From DATDPM01 sp041498815 (GTDB lineage Bacteria; Pseudomonadota; Alphaproteobacteria; DATDPM01), in the NCBI GenBank assembly GCA_041498815.1, contig JBGQJC010000005.1:1-64000 (forward strand): a stretch of 64,000 nucleotides of DNA, written 5' to 3'. This document shows positions 43,799 to 52,422 of this stretch, piece after piece. A program made the translations under genes and the position numbers. The notes beneath the pieces were generated by a model. That model saw only the letters and a list, made by a program, of their open reading frames with translations, was not told the DNA's origin and made no database searches. Position 1 is the first letter of the stretch. Every line of letters starts with the position of its first letter.

Positions 43799-44137
43799 AT
43801 GAAGCTCGTCATGGCGATCGTGAAGCCTCACAAGCTCAACGAAGTGCGTGAGGCGCTGACACTTATGGGGGTTCAGGGGATGACCGTATCCGAGGTCAAA
43901 GGCTTCGGGCGGCAGAAGGGACATACCGAGATCTATCGCGGTGCCGAATACGAAGTCCTGTTCGTGCCCAAGGTGAAAATCGAGGCGGTGGTGGCCGACA
44001 ACATGGCCGATGCCACCGTCGAGGCGATCCAGAAGGCCGGCACCACGGGACGCATCGGCGACGGCAAGATCTTCGTTCTCGATGTCGGCCGCGCGGTCCG
44101 CATCAGAACCGGCGAAACGAATGAGAACGCTCTTTAG
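43799..44137 (+). CDS. glnK: PII nitrogen-regulatory protein GlnK
   Basis: 112 residues. PII senses glutamine through uridylylation and 2-oxoglutarate/ATP binding, and it blocks AmtB when nitrogen is plentiful. MKLVMAIVKPHKLNEVREAL, the T-loop GRQKGHTEIYRGAEYEVLFV (38-57) with uridylylation site Tyr51, and TGRIGDGKIFVLDVGRAVRI (about 83-102) are all conserved. Linkage to amtB nine bases downstream makes GlnK the better name than GlnB. Confidence 0.95.
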   Translation: MKLVMAIVKPHKLNEVREALTLMGVQGMTVSEVKGFGRQKGHTEIYRGAEYEVLFVPKVKIEAVVADNMADATVEAIQKAGTTGRIGDGKIFVLDVGRAVRIRTGETNENAL

Positions 44138-44146
44138 GAGGGATGC

Positions 44147-45502
44147 ATGAAATTCAAATTCCCGTCTGTTGATGTCGGAAGGTGGCTGGGCATTGCCCTT
44201 GCCGTACTTCCGGTCCTGTTGCTCGCGGTGGGGGCGAGCGCGGATGAGGCGGCACCCGCGGCGGAAGCAGCCGCAGCGGCGGCGCCGGCACCGGCACCGA
44301 CGCTCAATTCCGGCGACACCGCCTGGATGTTGGCTTCGACCGCGCTCGTGCTGATGATGACGATTCCGGGCTTGGCGCTGTTTTACGGCGGCATGGTGCG
44401 CAAGATGAACGTGCTCACCATCTGCATGCAGAGCTTCGCCATCACCTGCCTTGTGACCGTCCTGTGGACGATCTACGGCTACAGCCTGGCGTTCCGCCCG
44501 GGCGGCGACTACATCGGCGGCCTCGACCGGCTTCTTCTGGCGGGCATGGAAAAGGACACGCTGTTCCAAACCGTGCCCGAGTCCGTGTTCATGTGTTTCC
44601 AGCTCACTTTCGCGATCATCACGCCGGCCCTTATTACCGGCGCCTTTGCGGATCGCATGAAGTTCTCGGCCATGCTGTGGTTCATCGGGCTGTGGGCGAC
44701 CTTGGTCTACGACCCGATCGCCCATTGGGTGTGGGGCGGCGGCTTCCTCCAGCAAGCGGGCGTTCTCGATTTCGCGGGCGGCACCGTCGTCCATATCGAC
44801 GCGGGTGTGGCGGGCTTGGTCGCCTGTCTCGTGCTCGGGAAACGGCGCGGATTGGGCCACGATCAGATGGCTCCCCATAATCTGGTCTTGAGCCTGATCG
44901 GCGCCTCGCTGCTGTGGGTCGGCTGGTTCGGGTTCAACGCCGGTTCGGCGGTGGCGGCGAATGGAAGCGCCGGCATGGCGATGGCGGTGACTCAGATCGC
45001 GACCGCCACCGCGGCCTTGGCGTGGATGTTCACGGAATGGCTGCTGCGCGGCAAGCCGAGCGTGCTCGGGATTCTCTCGGGCGCGGTGGCGGGCTTGGTG
45101 GCGATCACGCCGGCTTCGGGCTTCGTCGGCCCGATCGGCGCACTCGTCATCGGCGTTGCGGCGGGCGTGGGCTGCTATTGGGGCGCCATGAGCCTCAAGC
45201 CCATGTTGGGTTACGACGACTCGCTCGATGCCTTCGGCGTCCATGCGGTCGGCGGCGTCATCGGCGCCTTGTTGACCGGCGTATTCGCGGTCAAGGCGAT
45301 CGGCGGGACCGCCGGCGTGCTCGAAGGCAACACCGGGCAGTTCGCGATCCAGGCTTACGGCGTTATTTGCACAATCGTCTACGACGCGGTCGCGACCTTT
45401 ATCATCCTCAAGGTGATCGACATGCTGATCGGACTTCGGGTCAGCGAGGACGAAGAACGCGAGGGCCTCGATCTCGCCCTGCACGGCGAGGTGGTCCAGT
45501 AG
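44147..45502 (+). CDS. amtB: Ammonium transporter AmtB
   Basis: 451 residues. An N-terminal signal peptide (cleaved near ASADEA, about 25-30) and an Ala/Pro linker precede eleven membrane helices. GDTAWMLASTALVLMMTIPG (about 49-68) starts the pore domain. The two pore histidines lie at about 216 (VVHIDAGVAGL) and 366 (FGVHAVGGVIG). AFADRMKFSA and LSLIGASLLWVGWFGFNAGS are further signatures. It conducts NH3/NH4+ into the cell and is gated by GlnK from the adjacent upstream gene. Confidence 0.95.
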   Translation: MKFKFPSVDVGRWLGIALAVLPVLLLAVGASADEAAPAAEAAAAAAPAPAPTLNSGDTAWMLASTALVLMMTIPGLALFYGGMVRKMNVLTICMQSFAITCLVTVLWTIYGYSLAFRPGGDYIGGLDRLLLAGMEKDTLFQTVPESVFMCFQLTFAIITPALITGAFADRMKFSAMLWFIGLWATLVYDPIAHWVWGGGFLQQAGVLDFAGGTVVHIDAGVAGLVACLVLGKRRGLGHDQMAPHNLVLSLIGASLLWVGWFGFNAGSAVAANGSAGMAMAVTQIATATAALAWMFTEWLLRGKPSVLGILSGAVAGLVAITPASGFVGPIGALVIGVAAGVGCYWGAMSLKPMLGYDDSLDAFGVHAVGGVIGALLTGVFAVKAIGGTAGVLEGNTGQFAIQAYGVICTIVYDAVATFIILKVIDMLIGLRVSEDEEREGLDLALHGEVVQ

Positions 45503-45508
45503 ACATCC

Positions 45509-45537
45509 GGCGGGGGTGGGGCTGTCCCACCCCCGCC
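45509..45537 (+). terminator. First hairpin after amtB
   Basis: GGCGGGGGTGGG, loop GCTGT, CCCACCCCCGCC: a perfect 12-bp stem 6 bases after the stop codon. It is followed by GTCAATTT, a weak T-run. Confidence 0.7.
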
Positions 45538-45563
45538 GTCAATTTGGGTTGGCTCATCTCAAA

Positions 45564-45603
45564 GGCGGATCGGGAGCGACGGGCCCGTTCCGCCGTTTTT
45601 TTT
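45564..45603 (+). terminator. Second, strong terminator of glnK-amtB
   Basis: GGCGGA-T-CGGG, loop, CCCG-T-TCCGCC, then G and eight T residues. Together with the hairpin at 45509 this is a tandem terminator. The 45604-45808 stretch is AT-rich and shows no gene. Confidence 0.75.
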
Positions 45604-45808
45604 CTGCATTTTCCTCGTCAAAAACCTTGGCCTGTAGTGCCAATGGCCGGTATAACGCCGGTTACAAATTCCCACGTAGCATTGTGGCAAATGCGCACCA
45701 GTCGATATGTCCGAATTGGATAAATAGGGGATTCACATTTGCCAGATATGGTGATATCTATGTGGTCGTGTACTATCTCTTGTACGAGATGTAGCGATTT
45801 TGGACACG

Positions 45809-46429
45809 ATGAGTCGCACGTCCACAAGCATCAAAGAAAAGAGAATCTCTATGCTGAGCGCCGTTAGCACTCAGCGGGTGCGGGGTGACCAAAAGCTCGC
45901 GCGCTTGCGAGACATCATCGCCGAAAACTCGATAATTCATCGCGAGGTCAAACTCGCATCGGGTGGCGTGAGCGACGTTTACTTCGACATGAAAATGTCG
46001 CTTCTGAACCCCGAAGGAGCGAATCTTGCGGCCGATCTCATCCTCGATATCCTGGGCAACGAGAAGGTGGATGCCGTGGGCGGTCTCGCGCTTGGCGCGT
46101 GCCCAATTGTTTCTGCGCTGTGCGTAAAGGCTTTTGATCAGCAAAAATCTTTGAAGCCATTCTATGTGAGAAAAGAGCCGAAGAAACACGGAACTCAGAA
46201 GCTGATCGAAGGCGGACCTTTGGAGAAAGGATCCCGAGTTGTAATTGTCGACGACGTAACGACAAAGGGAAAATCGGTTCTACTGGCCGTTAAAGCCGTT
46301 CGCGATCTTGGCTGCAGCGTGAACAAAGTCGTCACCGTCCTAGATCGGCTCCAGGGTGCCCGCGAAAACCTCGCCAAAGAGGGGATCGAGCTCGTGGCGC
46401 TCTTCACTCGAGATAATTTTTCAGTCTGA
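45809..46429 (+). CDS. pyrE: Orotate phosphoribosyltransferase
   Basis: 206 residues from ATG 45809. TTG 45800 and ATG 45851 (MLSAVSTQ) are alternatives; none has a strong ribosome-binding site. It forms OMP from orotate and PRPP. The PRPP-binding loop is SRVVIVDDVTTKGKSVLLAV (about 146-165). LASGGVSDVYFDMKMSLL and VGGLALGACPIVSAL fit PyrE, and KEPKKHGTQKLIEGG is the flexible catalytic loop. Composition is less GC-rich than neighbouring genes, and there are no other pyrimidine genes nearby. Confidence 0.85.
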   Translation: MSRTSTSIKEKRISMLSAVSTQRVRGDQKLARLRDIIAENSIIHREVKLASGGVSDVYFDMKMSLLNPEGANLAADLILDILGNEKVDAVGGLALGACPIVSALCVKAFDQQKSLKPFYVRKEPKKHGTQKLIEGGPLEKGSRVVIVDDVTTKGKSVLLAVKAVRDLGCSVNKVVTVLDRLQGARENLAKEGIELVALFTRDNFSV

Positions 46430-46597
46430 CCGGGCCTCTCGGCGCAAAATCAGGACCGGCGAGCCCCAGGGCGCGCCCGGGCCCATAGATTGGGGCGGGG
46501 CCGCAGATGGGCCCGGACTCTTGTGCCGGGCAAAGGCTTCGGCATAGAATTGTTTATGTTTTGTACCGGGGTTATCCCCAAGCGGGCGGATTAGGCC

Positions 46598-48892
46598 GTG
46601 GCCCGAACCGTCGTCACCCGCAGGTCAGAGTCAGGAGCGTTCAAAACGCGCCTTGGCGAGGGTTTGGGTGCGCTTCTGATCGGATTGGCGGCGGCGATCC
46701 TGCTGGCGCTTTCGAGCTTCGATCCCGCGGACCCTTCGTTCAACCGCGCCGCCGCCGGGCCGATCAATAATCTTCTCGGCCGTCCCGGCGCCTACGGGTC
46801 CGATCTCCTGCTCCAGTCGGTCGGGCTTGGCGCCGGCGCGCTGGTCCTGCTCCTCGGCATTTGGGGATGGCGGCTTGTCTTCCATAAAGGCTTCAAGCTG
46901 GCGTGGCTGCGTCTGGCGCTTCTTCCGCTCGTGCTGGTCGCCGCCAGCTTGGCGCTCGACGTCCTGCCGGTGCCCATGGCCTGGCCGTTTCGCTCGGGCC
47001 TCGGCGGTGTCGTGGGCTATGTGGGTCTGGCAAACCTGGCCAAATCCGTGCAGCATTTCGGTTTCGGCCTCGACGCCAAATTGCTGGCGGCGGGCTGTGC
47101 CGAGTTGGCCCTGATCCTTTTCATCGCCGCCAGCGGCATCACGTTTTCCGAATGGCGCGCGCTCGGGCGGAATCTGATTCGGGCGGCGCAGTTTTTGCGC
47201 GCTTGCGTGCTGCGGTTCGGCGTTTGGCTGGCGCGCTGGGAAAAGCGGCGCCACCGGGAGGCGCGCGCGGAATCGGAGCCGAGATTCGATGGAGCACAAA
47301 GGGCGCGCAACCGCGATCTCATCGCCCCGCCGAAAGCGGCGAGGAAAAGGTCGCGCCAGGGCACGCTCGATCTCGTGCAAAGCGACAAGTACCGGCTGCC
47401 GCCGCTGGACGAGCTCCAGGAGCCGCCCCTGTCGGCCCGCGGCGCCGCGGTGGACGAGGGGGCGCTCACCGCCAACGCCCGGCTTTTGGAATCGGTGCTG
47501 GCAGACTTCGGCGTAAAGGGCGAGATCGTGAAGGTGCGCCCCGGTCCGGTGGTGACGCTTTACGAATTGGAACCCGCGCCCGGCACCAAAACCAGCCGTG
47601 TGATCTCGCTCGCCGATGACATCGCCCGCTCCATGAGCGCGGTTTCGGCCCGCGTCGCGGTGGTGCCGGGACGAAACGTGATCGGCATCGAATTGCCGAA
47701 CGCCACGCGCGAGACGGTCTATTTGCGCGAGCTGTTGTCGTCCCAGGGCTACGAACGCACGGCGGCCGAATTGGCGCTGGTGCTGGGCAAGGATATCGGC
47801 GGCGCGCCGGTGATCGTCGATCTGGCGCGCATGCCGCATCTGCTCGTGGCCGGCACCACGGGCTCCGGCAAGTCGGTCGCGATCAACGCCATGATCTTGT
47901 CGTTGTTGTTCCGGCTGCCGCCCGACCAATGCAAACTCATTTTGATCGATCCCAAGATGCTGGAGCTTTCGGTCTACGAGGGCATTCCCCATCTGATCGC
48001 GCCGGTCGTGACCGAGCCCGGCAAGGCGATCGTGGCGCTCAAATGGATCGTGCGCGAGATGGAAGGGCGCTACCGCTCGATGTCGCAACTGGGCGTGCGC
48101 AACATCGCCGGCTACAACGCGCGCCTTGCCGAAGCCAAGACCAAGGGCGAGGTCCTGACGCGCAAGGTGCAGACCGGCTTCGACCCCGAGACCGGCCAGC
48201 CGCTTTACGAGGAGCAGGCGCTCGAGCTTTCGCCGCTGCCGCTCATCGTCGTCGTCGTCGACGAGATGGCGGATCTGATGCTGGTGGCGGGGAAAGAGAT
48301 CGAGGCGTCCGTCCAGCGCCTGTCGCAGATGGCGCGCGCCGCGGGCATGCATTTGATCATGGCGACGCAGCGCCCCTCGGTGGACGTCATCACCGGCACC
48401 ATCAAAGCCAATTTCCCCACCCGCATCAGCTTCCAGGTGACATCGCGCATCGACAGCCGCACGATCCTCGGCGACCAGGGGGCGGAACAGCTGCTCGGCC
48501 AGGGAGACATGCTCTATATGGCGGCGGGCGGGCGCATCACCCGCGTGCATGGGCCGCTGGTTTCCGACGACGAAGTCGAATCCGTCGTCGCCTTCCTGAA
48601 AAAGCAGGGCGAGCCCGTCTATATCGAGGCGATCACCGAGGACGACGGCCAGCTGTTTGGCGAAGACGGGCTTCTGGCCGAGGGCGGCGACGACCTCTAC
48701 CGGCAGGCGGTGGCCCTGGTTGCGCGCGAAGGCAAGGCCTCGACCAGTTTCATCCAGCGCCACCTGCAGATCGGCTATAACCGCGCCGCGCGCCTGATCG
48801 AGCGGATGGAGCAGGACGGCGTGGTGACCCGGGCGGATCGCGTCGGGCGCCGCGAGGTCTTGATCCGGGACATGGGCGATCTGGTCAGCTAG
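46598..48892 (+). CDS. ftsK: DNA translocase FtsK
   Basis: 764 residues, GTG start. It pumps DNA at the septum and activates XerCD at dif. Four N-terminal membrane helices (about 22-190) lead through a short linker (about 200-290, shorter than in E. coli) to the motor. The motor has VAGTTGSGKSVAINAMI (Walker A, about 418-434), LIVVVVDEMADLM (Walker B, about 549-561) and ATQRPSVDVITG. The C-terminal gamma winged helix (about 695-764; FIQRHLQIGYNRAARLIERM) should read KOPS-type sequences. lolA follows after 65 bp, a common proteobacterial order. Confidence 0.95.
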   Translation: MARTVVTRRSESGAFKTRLGEGLGALLIGLAAAILLALSSFDPADPSFNRAAAGPINNLLGRPGAYGSDLLLQSVGLGAGALVLLLGIWGWRLVFHKGFKLAWLRLALLPLVLVAASLALDVLPVPMAWPFRSGLGGVVGYVGLANLAKSVQHFGFGLDAKLLAAGCAELALILFIAASGITFSEWRALGRNLIRAAQFLRACVLRFGVWLARWEKRRHREARAESEPRFDGAQRARNRDLIAPPKAARKRSRQGTLDLVQSDKYRLPPLDELQEPPLSARGAAVDEGALTANARLLESVLADFGVKGEIVKVRPGPVVTLYELEPAPGTKTSRVISLADDIARSMSAVSARVAVVPGRNVIGIELPNATRETVYLRELLSSQGYERTAAELALVLGKDIGGAPVIVDLARMPHLLVAGTTGSGKSVAINAMILSLLFRLPPDQCKLILIDPKMLELSVYEGIPHLIAPVVTEPGKAIVALKWIVREMEGRYRSMSQLGVRNIAGYNARLAEAKTKGEVLTRKVQTGFDPETGQPLYEEQALELSPLPLIVVVVDEMADLMLVAGKEIEASVQRLSQMARAAGMHLIMATQRPSVDVITGTIKANFPTRISFQVTSRIDSRTILGDQGAEQLLGQGDMLYMAAGGRITRVHGPLVSDDEVESVVAFLKKQGEPVYIEAITEDDGQLFGEDGLLAEGGDDLYRQAVALVAREGKASTSFIQRHLQIGYNRAARLIERMEQDGVVTRADRVGRREVLIRDMGDLVS

Positions 48893-48957
48893 GCCCGCCC
48901 TTTAATCTCTACCTTCGGACCCCTACATCTAGGCGTCGGATAAACGCGGAGACAATT

Positions 48958-49596
48958 ATGGGATTTTTCCGGGCTCAATGGTTGGCGGCGGCGGTTCTGC
49001 TGGCGGTGTCGCCGCTGGCGGCCGCGCCCGCCGATACCACGGGCGCCGACGCCAAGGCCCAGGACTTGGCGCGCATCGAAAAATACATGAACGACCTGCA
49101 CACCATGTCCGCCAAATTCCTTCAGTCCACCAGCGACGGCAGCACCGCCCAAGGCAAGCTTTATATCCAGCGCCCGGGACTCATTCGCGTCGAATACGAT
49201 CCGCCGACGCCCGTCTTGATCGTTTCCGACGGGACCCAGGTGCATTATTACGATTCCCAGCTCGGCCAAGTGAGCACCGTGAGCCTCTCCGATACGCCGG
49301 CCGCGGTGCTGGTGCGCAACTCCTACAAGCTCGGCACCGATGTCAATGTGGTGAATTACGACCGCGGCCCGAACGTGATCCGGCTGACATTGCAGGATGC
49401 CAAGAATTCCGACGCCGGCCAGCTGAGCCTTACCTTCCAGGACAATCCGTTGTCCCTCCAGCAATGGAAGATCAAGGACCCGCAAGGGACGGAAACCACG
49501 GTGGCGCTGTTCGATCCGCACCGCGACATCCAGCTTAATCCCAAGCTCTTCGAGTTCATCGATCCCGCCAAGGGCCAAGTCCCGTTCGGCAACTGA
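48958..49596 (+). CDS. lolA: LolA-type outer-membrane lipoprotein carrier
   Basis: 212 residues. The signal peptide (about 1-22, ending PLAAAPA) directs it to the periplasm. YMNDLHTMSAKFLQSTSDGSTAQGKLYIQRPGLIRVEYDPP (split as residues 43-62 and 63-83) is the LolA core that forms the hydrophobic half-barrel. LIVSDGTQVHYYDSQLGQVS follows. LolA ferries lipoproteins from LolCDE to the outer membrane. No LolB is in the window; alphaproteobacteria generally lack one. It lies downstream of ftsK on the same strand. Confidence 0.92.
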   Translation: MGFFRAQWLAAAVLLAVSPLAAAPADTTGADAKAQDLARIEKYMNDLHTMSAKFLQSTSDGSTAQGKLYIQRPGLIRVEYDPPTPVLIVSDGTQVHYYDSQLGQVSTVSLSDTPAAVLVRNSYKLGTDVNVVNYDRGPNVIRLTLQDAKNSDAGQLSLTFQDNPLSLQQWKIKDPQGTETTVALFDPHRDIQLNPKLFEFIDPAKGQVPFGN

Positions 49597-49602
49597 CGGC
49601 GG

Positions 49603-50391
49603 CTACGCGGCAACGAAGGGGTGCAGGATCAATCGGGGAAGCGTTTCCTCGGCCCTGCCTTCGACCCCGATCGTCATGCCCAAAACTCTGCGCGCGCGGC
49701 TTTTCGAGCGGAACAGCGGATCCCAGAAGCTGAACACCGTGCCGTAATTGGAATCGGTGTCGCGCTTGATAGCGTGATGGTGGACCCAGTGAATCGAAGG
49801 CGTGATCACGATGCGCGAGAACATCGCCTCCGCGCCGGCGGGAAGCGCCAAATTCGAATGGTGGAAGAGCGCCGCCATCAAGACCAAGGTCTCGAAGACC
49901 AGAACCGAAGACAGCGGGAAACCGATGACCAGGATGACGCCGGCCCGGGCCAGCGCCGAAAGCAGCACCTCGCCGAAATGGAACCGCACCGCGGTCGTGG
50001 TGTCGAGCGTTTCGTCCAAATGATGCACCGAATGGAAGCGCCACAGGAACGGAACCTCGTGATTCGCGCGGTGCCACCAATAGATCAGGAAATCGAGAAC
50101 CAGCACGTCGAGGGCCAAGCCCGGCAAGCCGCTCCACCAACTCGGCCGCCACAGCGCGTGGTTCGCCGCAAACGCGGTTACCGGAAGGACGATCAGGGGA
50201 GAGAGCGCGAGGTTGACGGCCCACAGCGCACCGTTGCGGAGCAACCGGCGCATTCCCGGTGGCGAAGCGCCGTGAAGGGGCAACGCGGAGACGTCGGCCG
50301 GGCGGAATCTTTCCGCCGCGAACAGCGCCGCGAACCATAGGGCGACGACGGCGGTCTTGGCTCCGAACGCGCCCGCCATGAACTCAAGCAT
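49603..50391 (-). CDS. Sterol desaturase / fatty acid hydroxylase superfamily protein
   Basis: 262 residues from ATG 50391, with several membrane helices. The di-iron histidine boxes are HRANH (about 107-111), HSVHH (about 120-124), HHSN (about 178-181) and HWVHHH (about 199-204). The family oxidises lipids, for example sterol C4/C5, carotenoid or sphingolipid chains. The substrate here is unknown; a hopanoid, ornithine-lipid or carotenoid is possible. It lies tail to tail with lolA. Confidence 0.88.
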   Translation of the reverse strand: MLEFMAGAFGAKTAVVALWFAALFAAERFRPADVSALPLHGASPPGMRRLLRNGALWAVNLALSPLIVLPVTAFAANHALWRPSWWSGLPGLALDVLVLDFLIYWWHRANHEVPFLWRFHSVHHLDETLDTTTAVRFHFGEVLLSALARAGVILVIGFPLSSVLVFETLVLMAALFHHSNLALPAGAEAMFSRIVITPSIHWVHHHAIKRDTDSNYGTVFSFWDPLFRSKSRARRVLGMTIGVEGRAEETLPRLILHPFVAA

Positions 50392-50420
50392 GACGCGACA
50401 TATCGCATGGGGCGCCCCCG

Positions 50421-50519
50421 GCGCAAAGCGCCGGCAAGAAGCCCAGCGCAAAGCGCCGGAAAGGAGCCTAGCCGCCAAGCGCCGGCAAGAAGCCCAGCGC
50501 CAAGCGCCGGCAAGGGGGC
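50421..50519. repeat. Four imperfect copies of a ~25-bp repeat
   Basis: Core GCGC(A/C)AAGCGCCGGCAAGA followed by AGCCCA. Copies begin near 50421, 50446, 50473 and 50496. Each contains GGCG-N-GCGCC inverted elements. It lies just upstream of the desaturase gene start. The open frames through it are low-complexity and not convincing as genes. Confidence 0.7.
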
Positions 50520-50585
50520 ACCGGCGGCGGGAGAGAGACGGCGCTCAACCCCTCGAAACCGCATTTTAGCTATGCGTTGAGTGCA

Positions 50586-50767
50586 TTGCTGATTTGCCTT
50601 GTATGCATTACAAGATTAACCAACACACACTAAATTAACGGTCAAGAAGCGGTCGAGTCCGCAAAGGTCTCGAATCGTCCGGTGCGGTTCCCCTGCCGCA
50701 TTCGGACTCCGTGAGGAGCTTCAATACGAGCGCCCGGTCACCCCCCTGACCGGGCGCTTTCTTTTTT
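50586..50767 (+). ncRNA. Candidate small RNA or leader with promoter and terminator
   Basis: A promoter-like TTGCTG (50586-50591), 17 bases, TACAAG (50609-50614) is followed by about 145 bases without a reading frame and then a strong terminator. I infer transcription from about 50622 to 50767. Internal complementary segments such as TCCGGTGCGG...CCGCATTCGGA suggest structure. It could instead be an attenuating leader for the flavin reductase-like gene that starts at 50875. I do not recognise an Rfam-type family. Confidence 0.4.
50729..50767 (+). terminator. Strong intrinsic terminator
   Basis: AGCGCCCGGTCA, loop CCCCCC, TGACCGGGCGCT: a perfect 12-bp stem followed by TTCTTTTTT. No annotated gene on the plus strand ends upstream of it within 1.1 kb. 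Confidence 0.9.
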
Positions 50768-50874
50768 CGGCGGCGGCGAAGCGGGGGTGCCTTGATGGCC
50801 CTGCGGCCCCGCCCTATTTTCGGACCCGCCGCGCAAGACAAGAAACGGGACCACGCGGCCGGGGAAATGTCGCG

Positions 50875-51600
50875 ATGGCCGGACATAACCAAGGCGGAGG
50901 CAAACCGGCGCAGAACGGGCGCCGGTACCGCATCGCCGCGACCTCGCGGCCGGCGCGCCACCTCACGCTGGCGAGCCTGACGCCGGCCGACGGCGCGGCC
51001 TTTCCCTTCCGCGCCGGGCAATACGCGCGGGTCGGTTTCGACGGCCTGCCGCCGCGCAATCTTTCGATCGCAAGCGCTCCCGGGAGCCCCGCCCTCGAAT
51101 TCCACATCCGCGACCGGGCCGGCCATGGGGGCGATCTGTTCCAACGCCTCAAGCCGGGGGAAGAGGTGGTTGTCGAAGGCCCGTTCGGAGCCGGATTTTG
51201 GCGCGAGGATCACGCCGGGCCGATCCTGGCGGCGGCTGGAGGCGCCGGGCTCGCGCCCGTGAAGTCCATCATCGAGACGGCGCTAGGCCGTGGCATGACC
51301 CAGCCGATCCATCTTTATTTCGGCGTCCGGGACGAGCCCGACCTTTACCTCGAATCCCATTTCGACGCATTGGCGCGGGCAAATCGCAACTTGCGTTTCG
51401 TGCCGGTGCTATCCAAGGCATCGAAAGCGCAAAGTCGGCGCACCGGTTTGCTTGCCGAGGCCCTTGCCGCCGATTTCCCGGCGCTGGCCGGATTCAAGGC
51501 TTATGTGTTCGGGCCGGGCGCCATGGTGCATGCAACCATCCGGGCCTTGCGGGCACTAGGCATCGAGCCGGGCGACATCCACACCGACGAACCGCCGTGA
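50875..51600 (+). CDS. Ferredoxin-reductase-like FAD/NAD(P) oxidoreductase
   Basis: 241 residues. FRAGQYARVGFDGLPPRNLSIASAP (about 45-69, quoted in part) holds the RxxS FAD-binding motif (RNLS). LEFHIRDRAGHGGDLFQRLKPG fits the isoalloxazine side. GPILAAAGGAGLAPVKSIIE (about 114-133) is the NAD(P) loop. YVFGPGAMV closes the fold. There is no iron-sulfur domain, so it probably reduces a separate carrier or flavin. It overlaps the exonuclease III gene by four bases (GTGA), so the pair is probably one operon. Confidence 0.8.
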   Translation: MAGHNQGGGKPAQNGRRYRIAATSRPARHLTLASLTPADGAAFPFRAGQYARVGFDGLPPRNLSIASAPGSPALEFHIRDRAGHGGDLFQRLKPGEEVVVEGPFGAGFWREDHAGPILAAAGGAGLAPVKSIIETALGRGMTQPIHLYFGVRDEPDLYLESHFDALARANRNLRFVPVLSKASKAQSRRTGLLAEALAADFPALAGFKAYVFGPGAMVHATIRALRALGIEPGDIHTDEPP

Positions 51601-52415
51601 AGAAACCGAAGGAGCTTCGCGTCGTCACCTGGAACATCAATTCGGTGCGGCTGCGCATCGCCCAGTTGGCGCAAGTTGCGGCCGAGCTTGCGCCCGACAT
51701 CGTCTGCCTTCAAGAAACCAAGGTCGAGGACAGGCATTTTCCCCACGCCGCCGTCGCGGAGCTGGGTTTCGCGCACCGGCTGGTGCGCGGGATCAAGGGA
51801 TATAACGGGGTCGCGATCTTGTCGCGGCTGCCGCTAGTACCGCTGAAATCGAAGGATTGGTGCGGGAAAGCGGACGGCCGCCACGCCGCGGCGAAAATCG
51901 ACTGCGGCGGCGCCGAAATCGAAATCCAGAATTTCTATGTTCCGGCGGGAGGCGACATCCCGGACCCGGAGGAAAACGACAAATTCGCCCACAAGCTGGC
52001 GTTCCTCGACGAGATGGCCGATTGGTCGGGCGCGCGAAGATCGCGTCCGGTGATTCTGGTGGGCGATCTCAATGTCGCGCCGCTCGAGACCGACGTGTGG
52101 TCCCACGCGGCGCTTTTGAAGGTGGTGAGCCACACGCCCGTGGAGGTCGCGCGCCTGACCGGAATCATGGAAGCGCGCCCCTGGGTGGACGCCGTGCGCC
52201 ACTTCGTTCCCGAACCCGAACGGCTTTACACCTGGTGGAGCTACCGGGCGAGCGACTGGGCGGCAAGCGACCGCGGGCGAAGGCTGGACCATGTTTGGGT
52301 GACGCCGGAGCTTAAAGCCAAGCTCCGCCACGCGCAGGTGCTGCGCCAGGCGCGCGATTGGAGCCGGCCTTCCGATCACGTGCCGGTCATGGTCACGCTG
52401 GACTTGAGGGCGTGA
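51597..52415 (+). CDS. xthA: Exodeoxyribonuclease III
   Basis: 272 residues, GTG start overlapping the preceding stop. It is an AP endonuclease and 3'-5' exonuclease in base excision repair. LRVVTWNINSVRLR (7-20), DIVCLQETKVED (about 36-47, metal-binding Glu), VILVGDLNVAP (about 156-166, Asp/Asn), RRLDHVWVTP (about 224-233) and SDHVPVMVTL (final His) are the EEP-superfamily catalytic segments. Length is typical of the XthA branch. Confidence 0.93.
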   Translation: MKKPKELRVVTWNINSVRLRIAQLAQVAAELAPDIVCLQETKVEDRHFPHAAVAELGFAHRLVRGIKGYNGVAILSRLPLVPLKSKDWCGKADGRHAAAKIDCGGAEIEIQNFYVPAGGDIPDPEENDKFAHKLAFLDEMADWSGARRSRPVILVGDLNVAPLETDVWSHAALLKVVSHTPVEVARLTGIMEARPWVDAVRHFVPEPERLYTWWSYRASDWAASDRGRRLDHVWVTPELKAKLRHAQVLRQARDWSRPSDHVPVMVTLDLRA

Positions 52416-52422
52416 ACGGGCG

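Noticed and set aside
46631..48763. 710-residue minus-strand frame opposite ftsK
   Set aside because: Typical GC-rich antisense shadow with His/Arg/Asp bias. ftsK is certain on the plus strand.
50357..50569. 70-residue plus-strand frame through the 25-bp repeats
   Set aside because: The translation is only repeated KRRQEAQR-type residues derived from the DNA repeat; no independent support.
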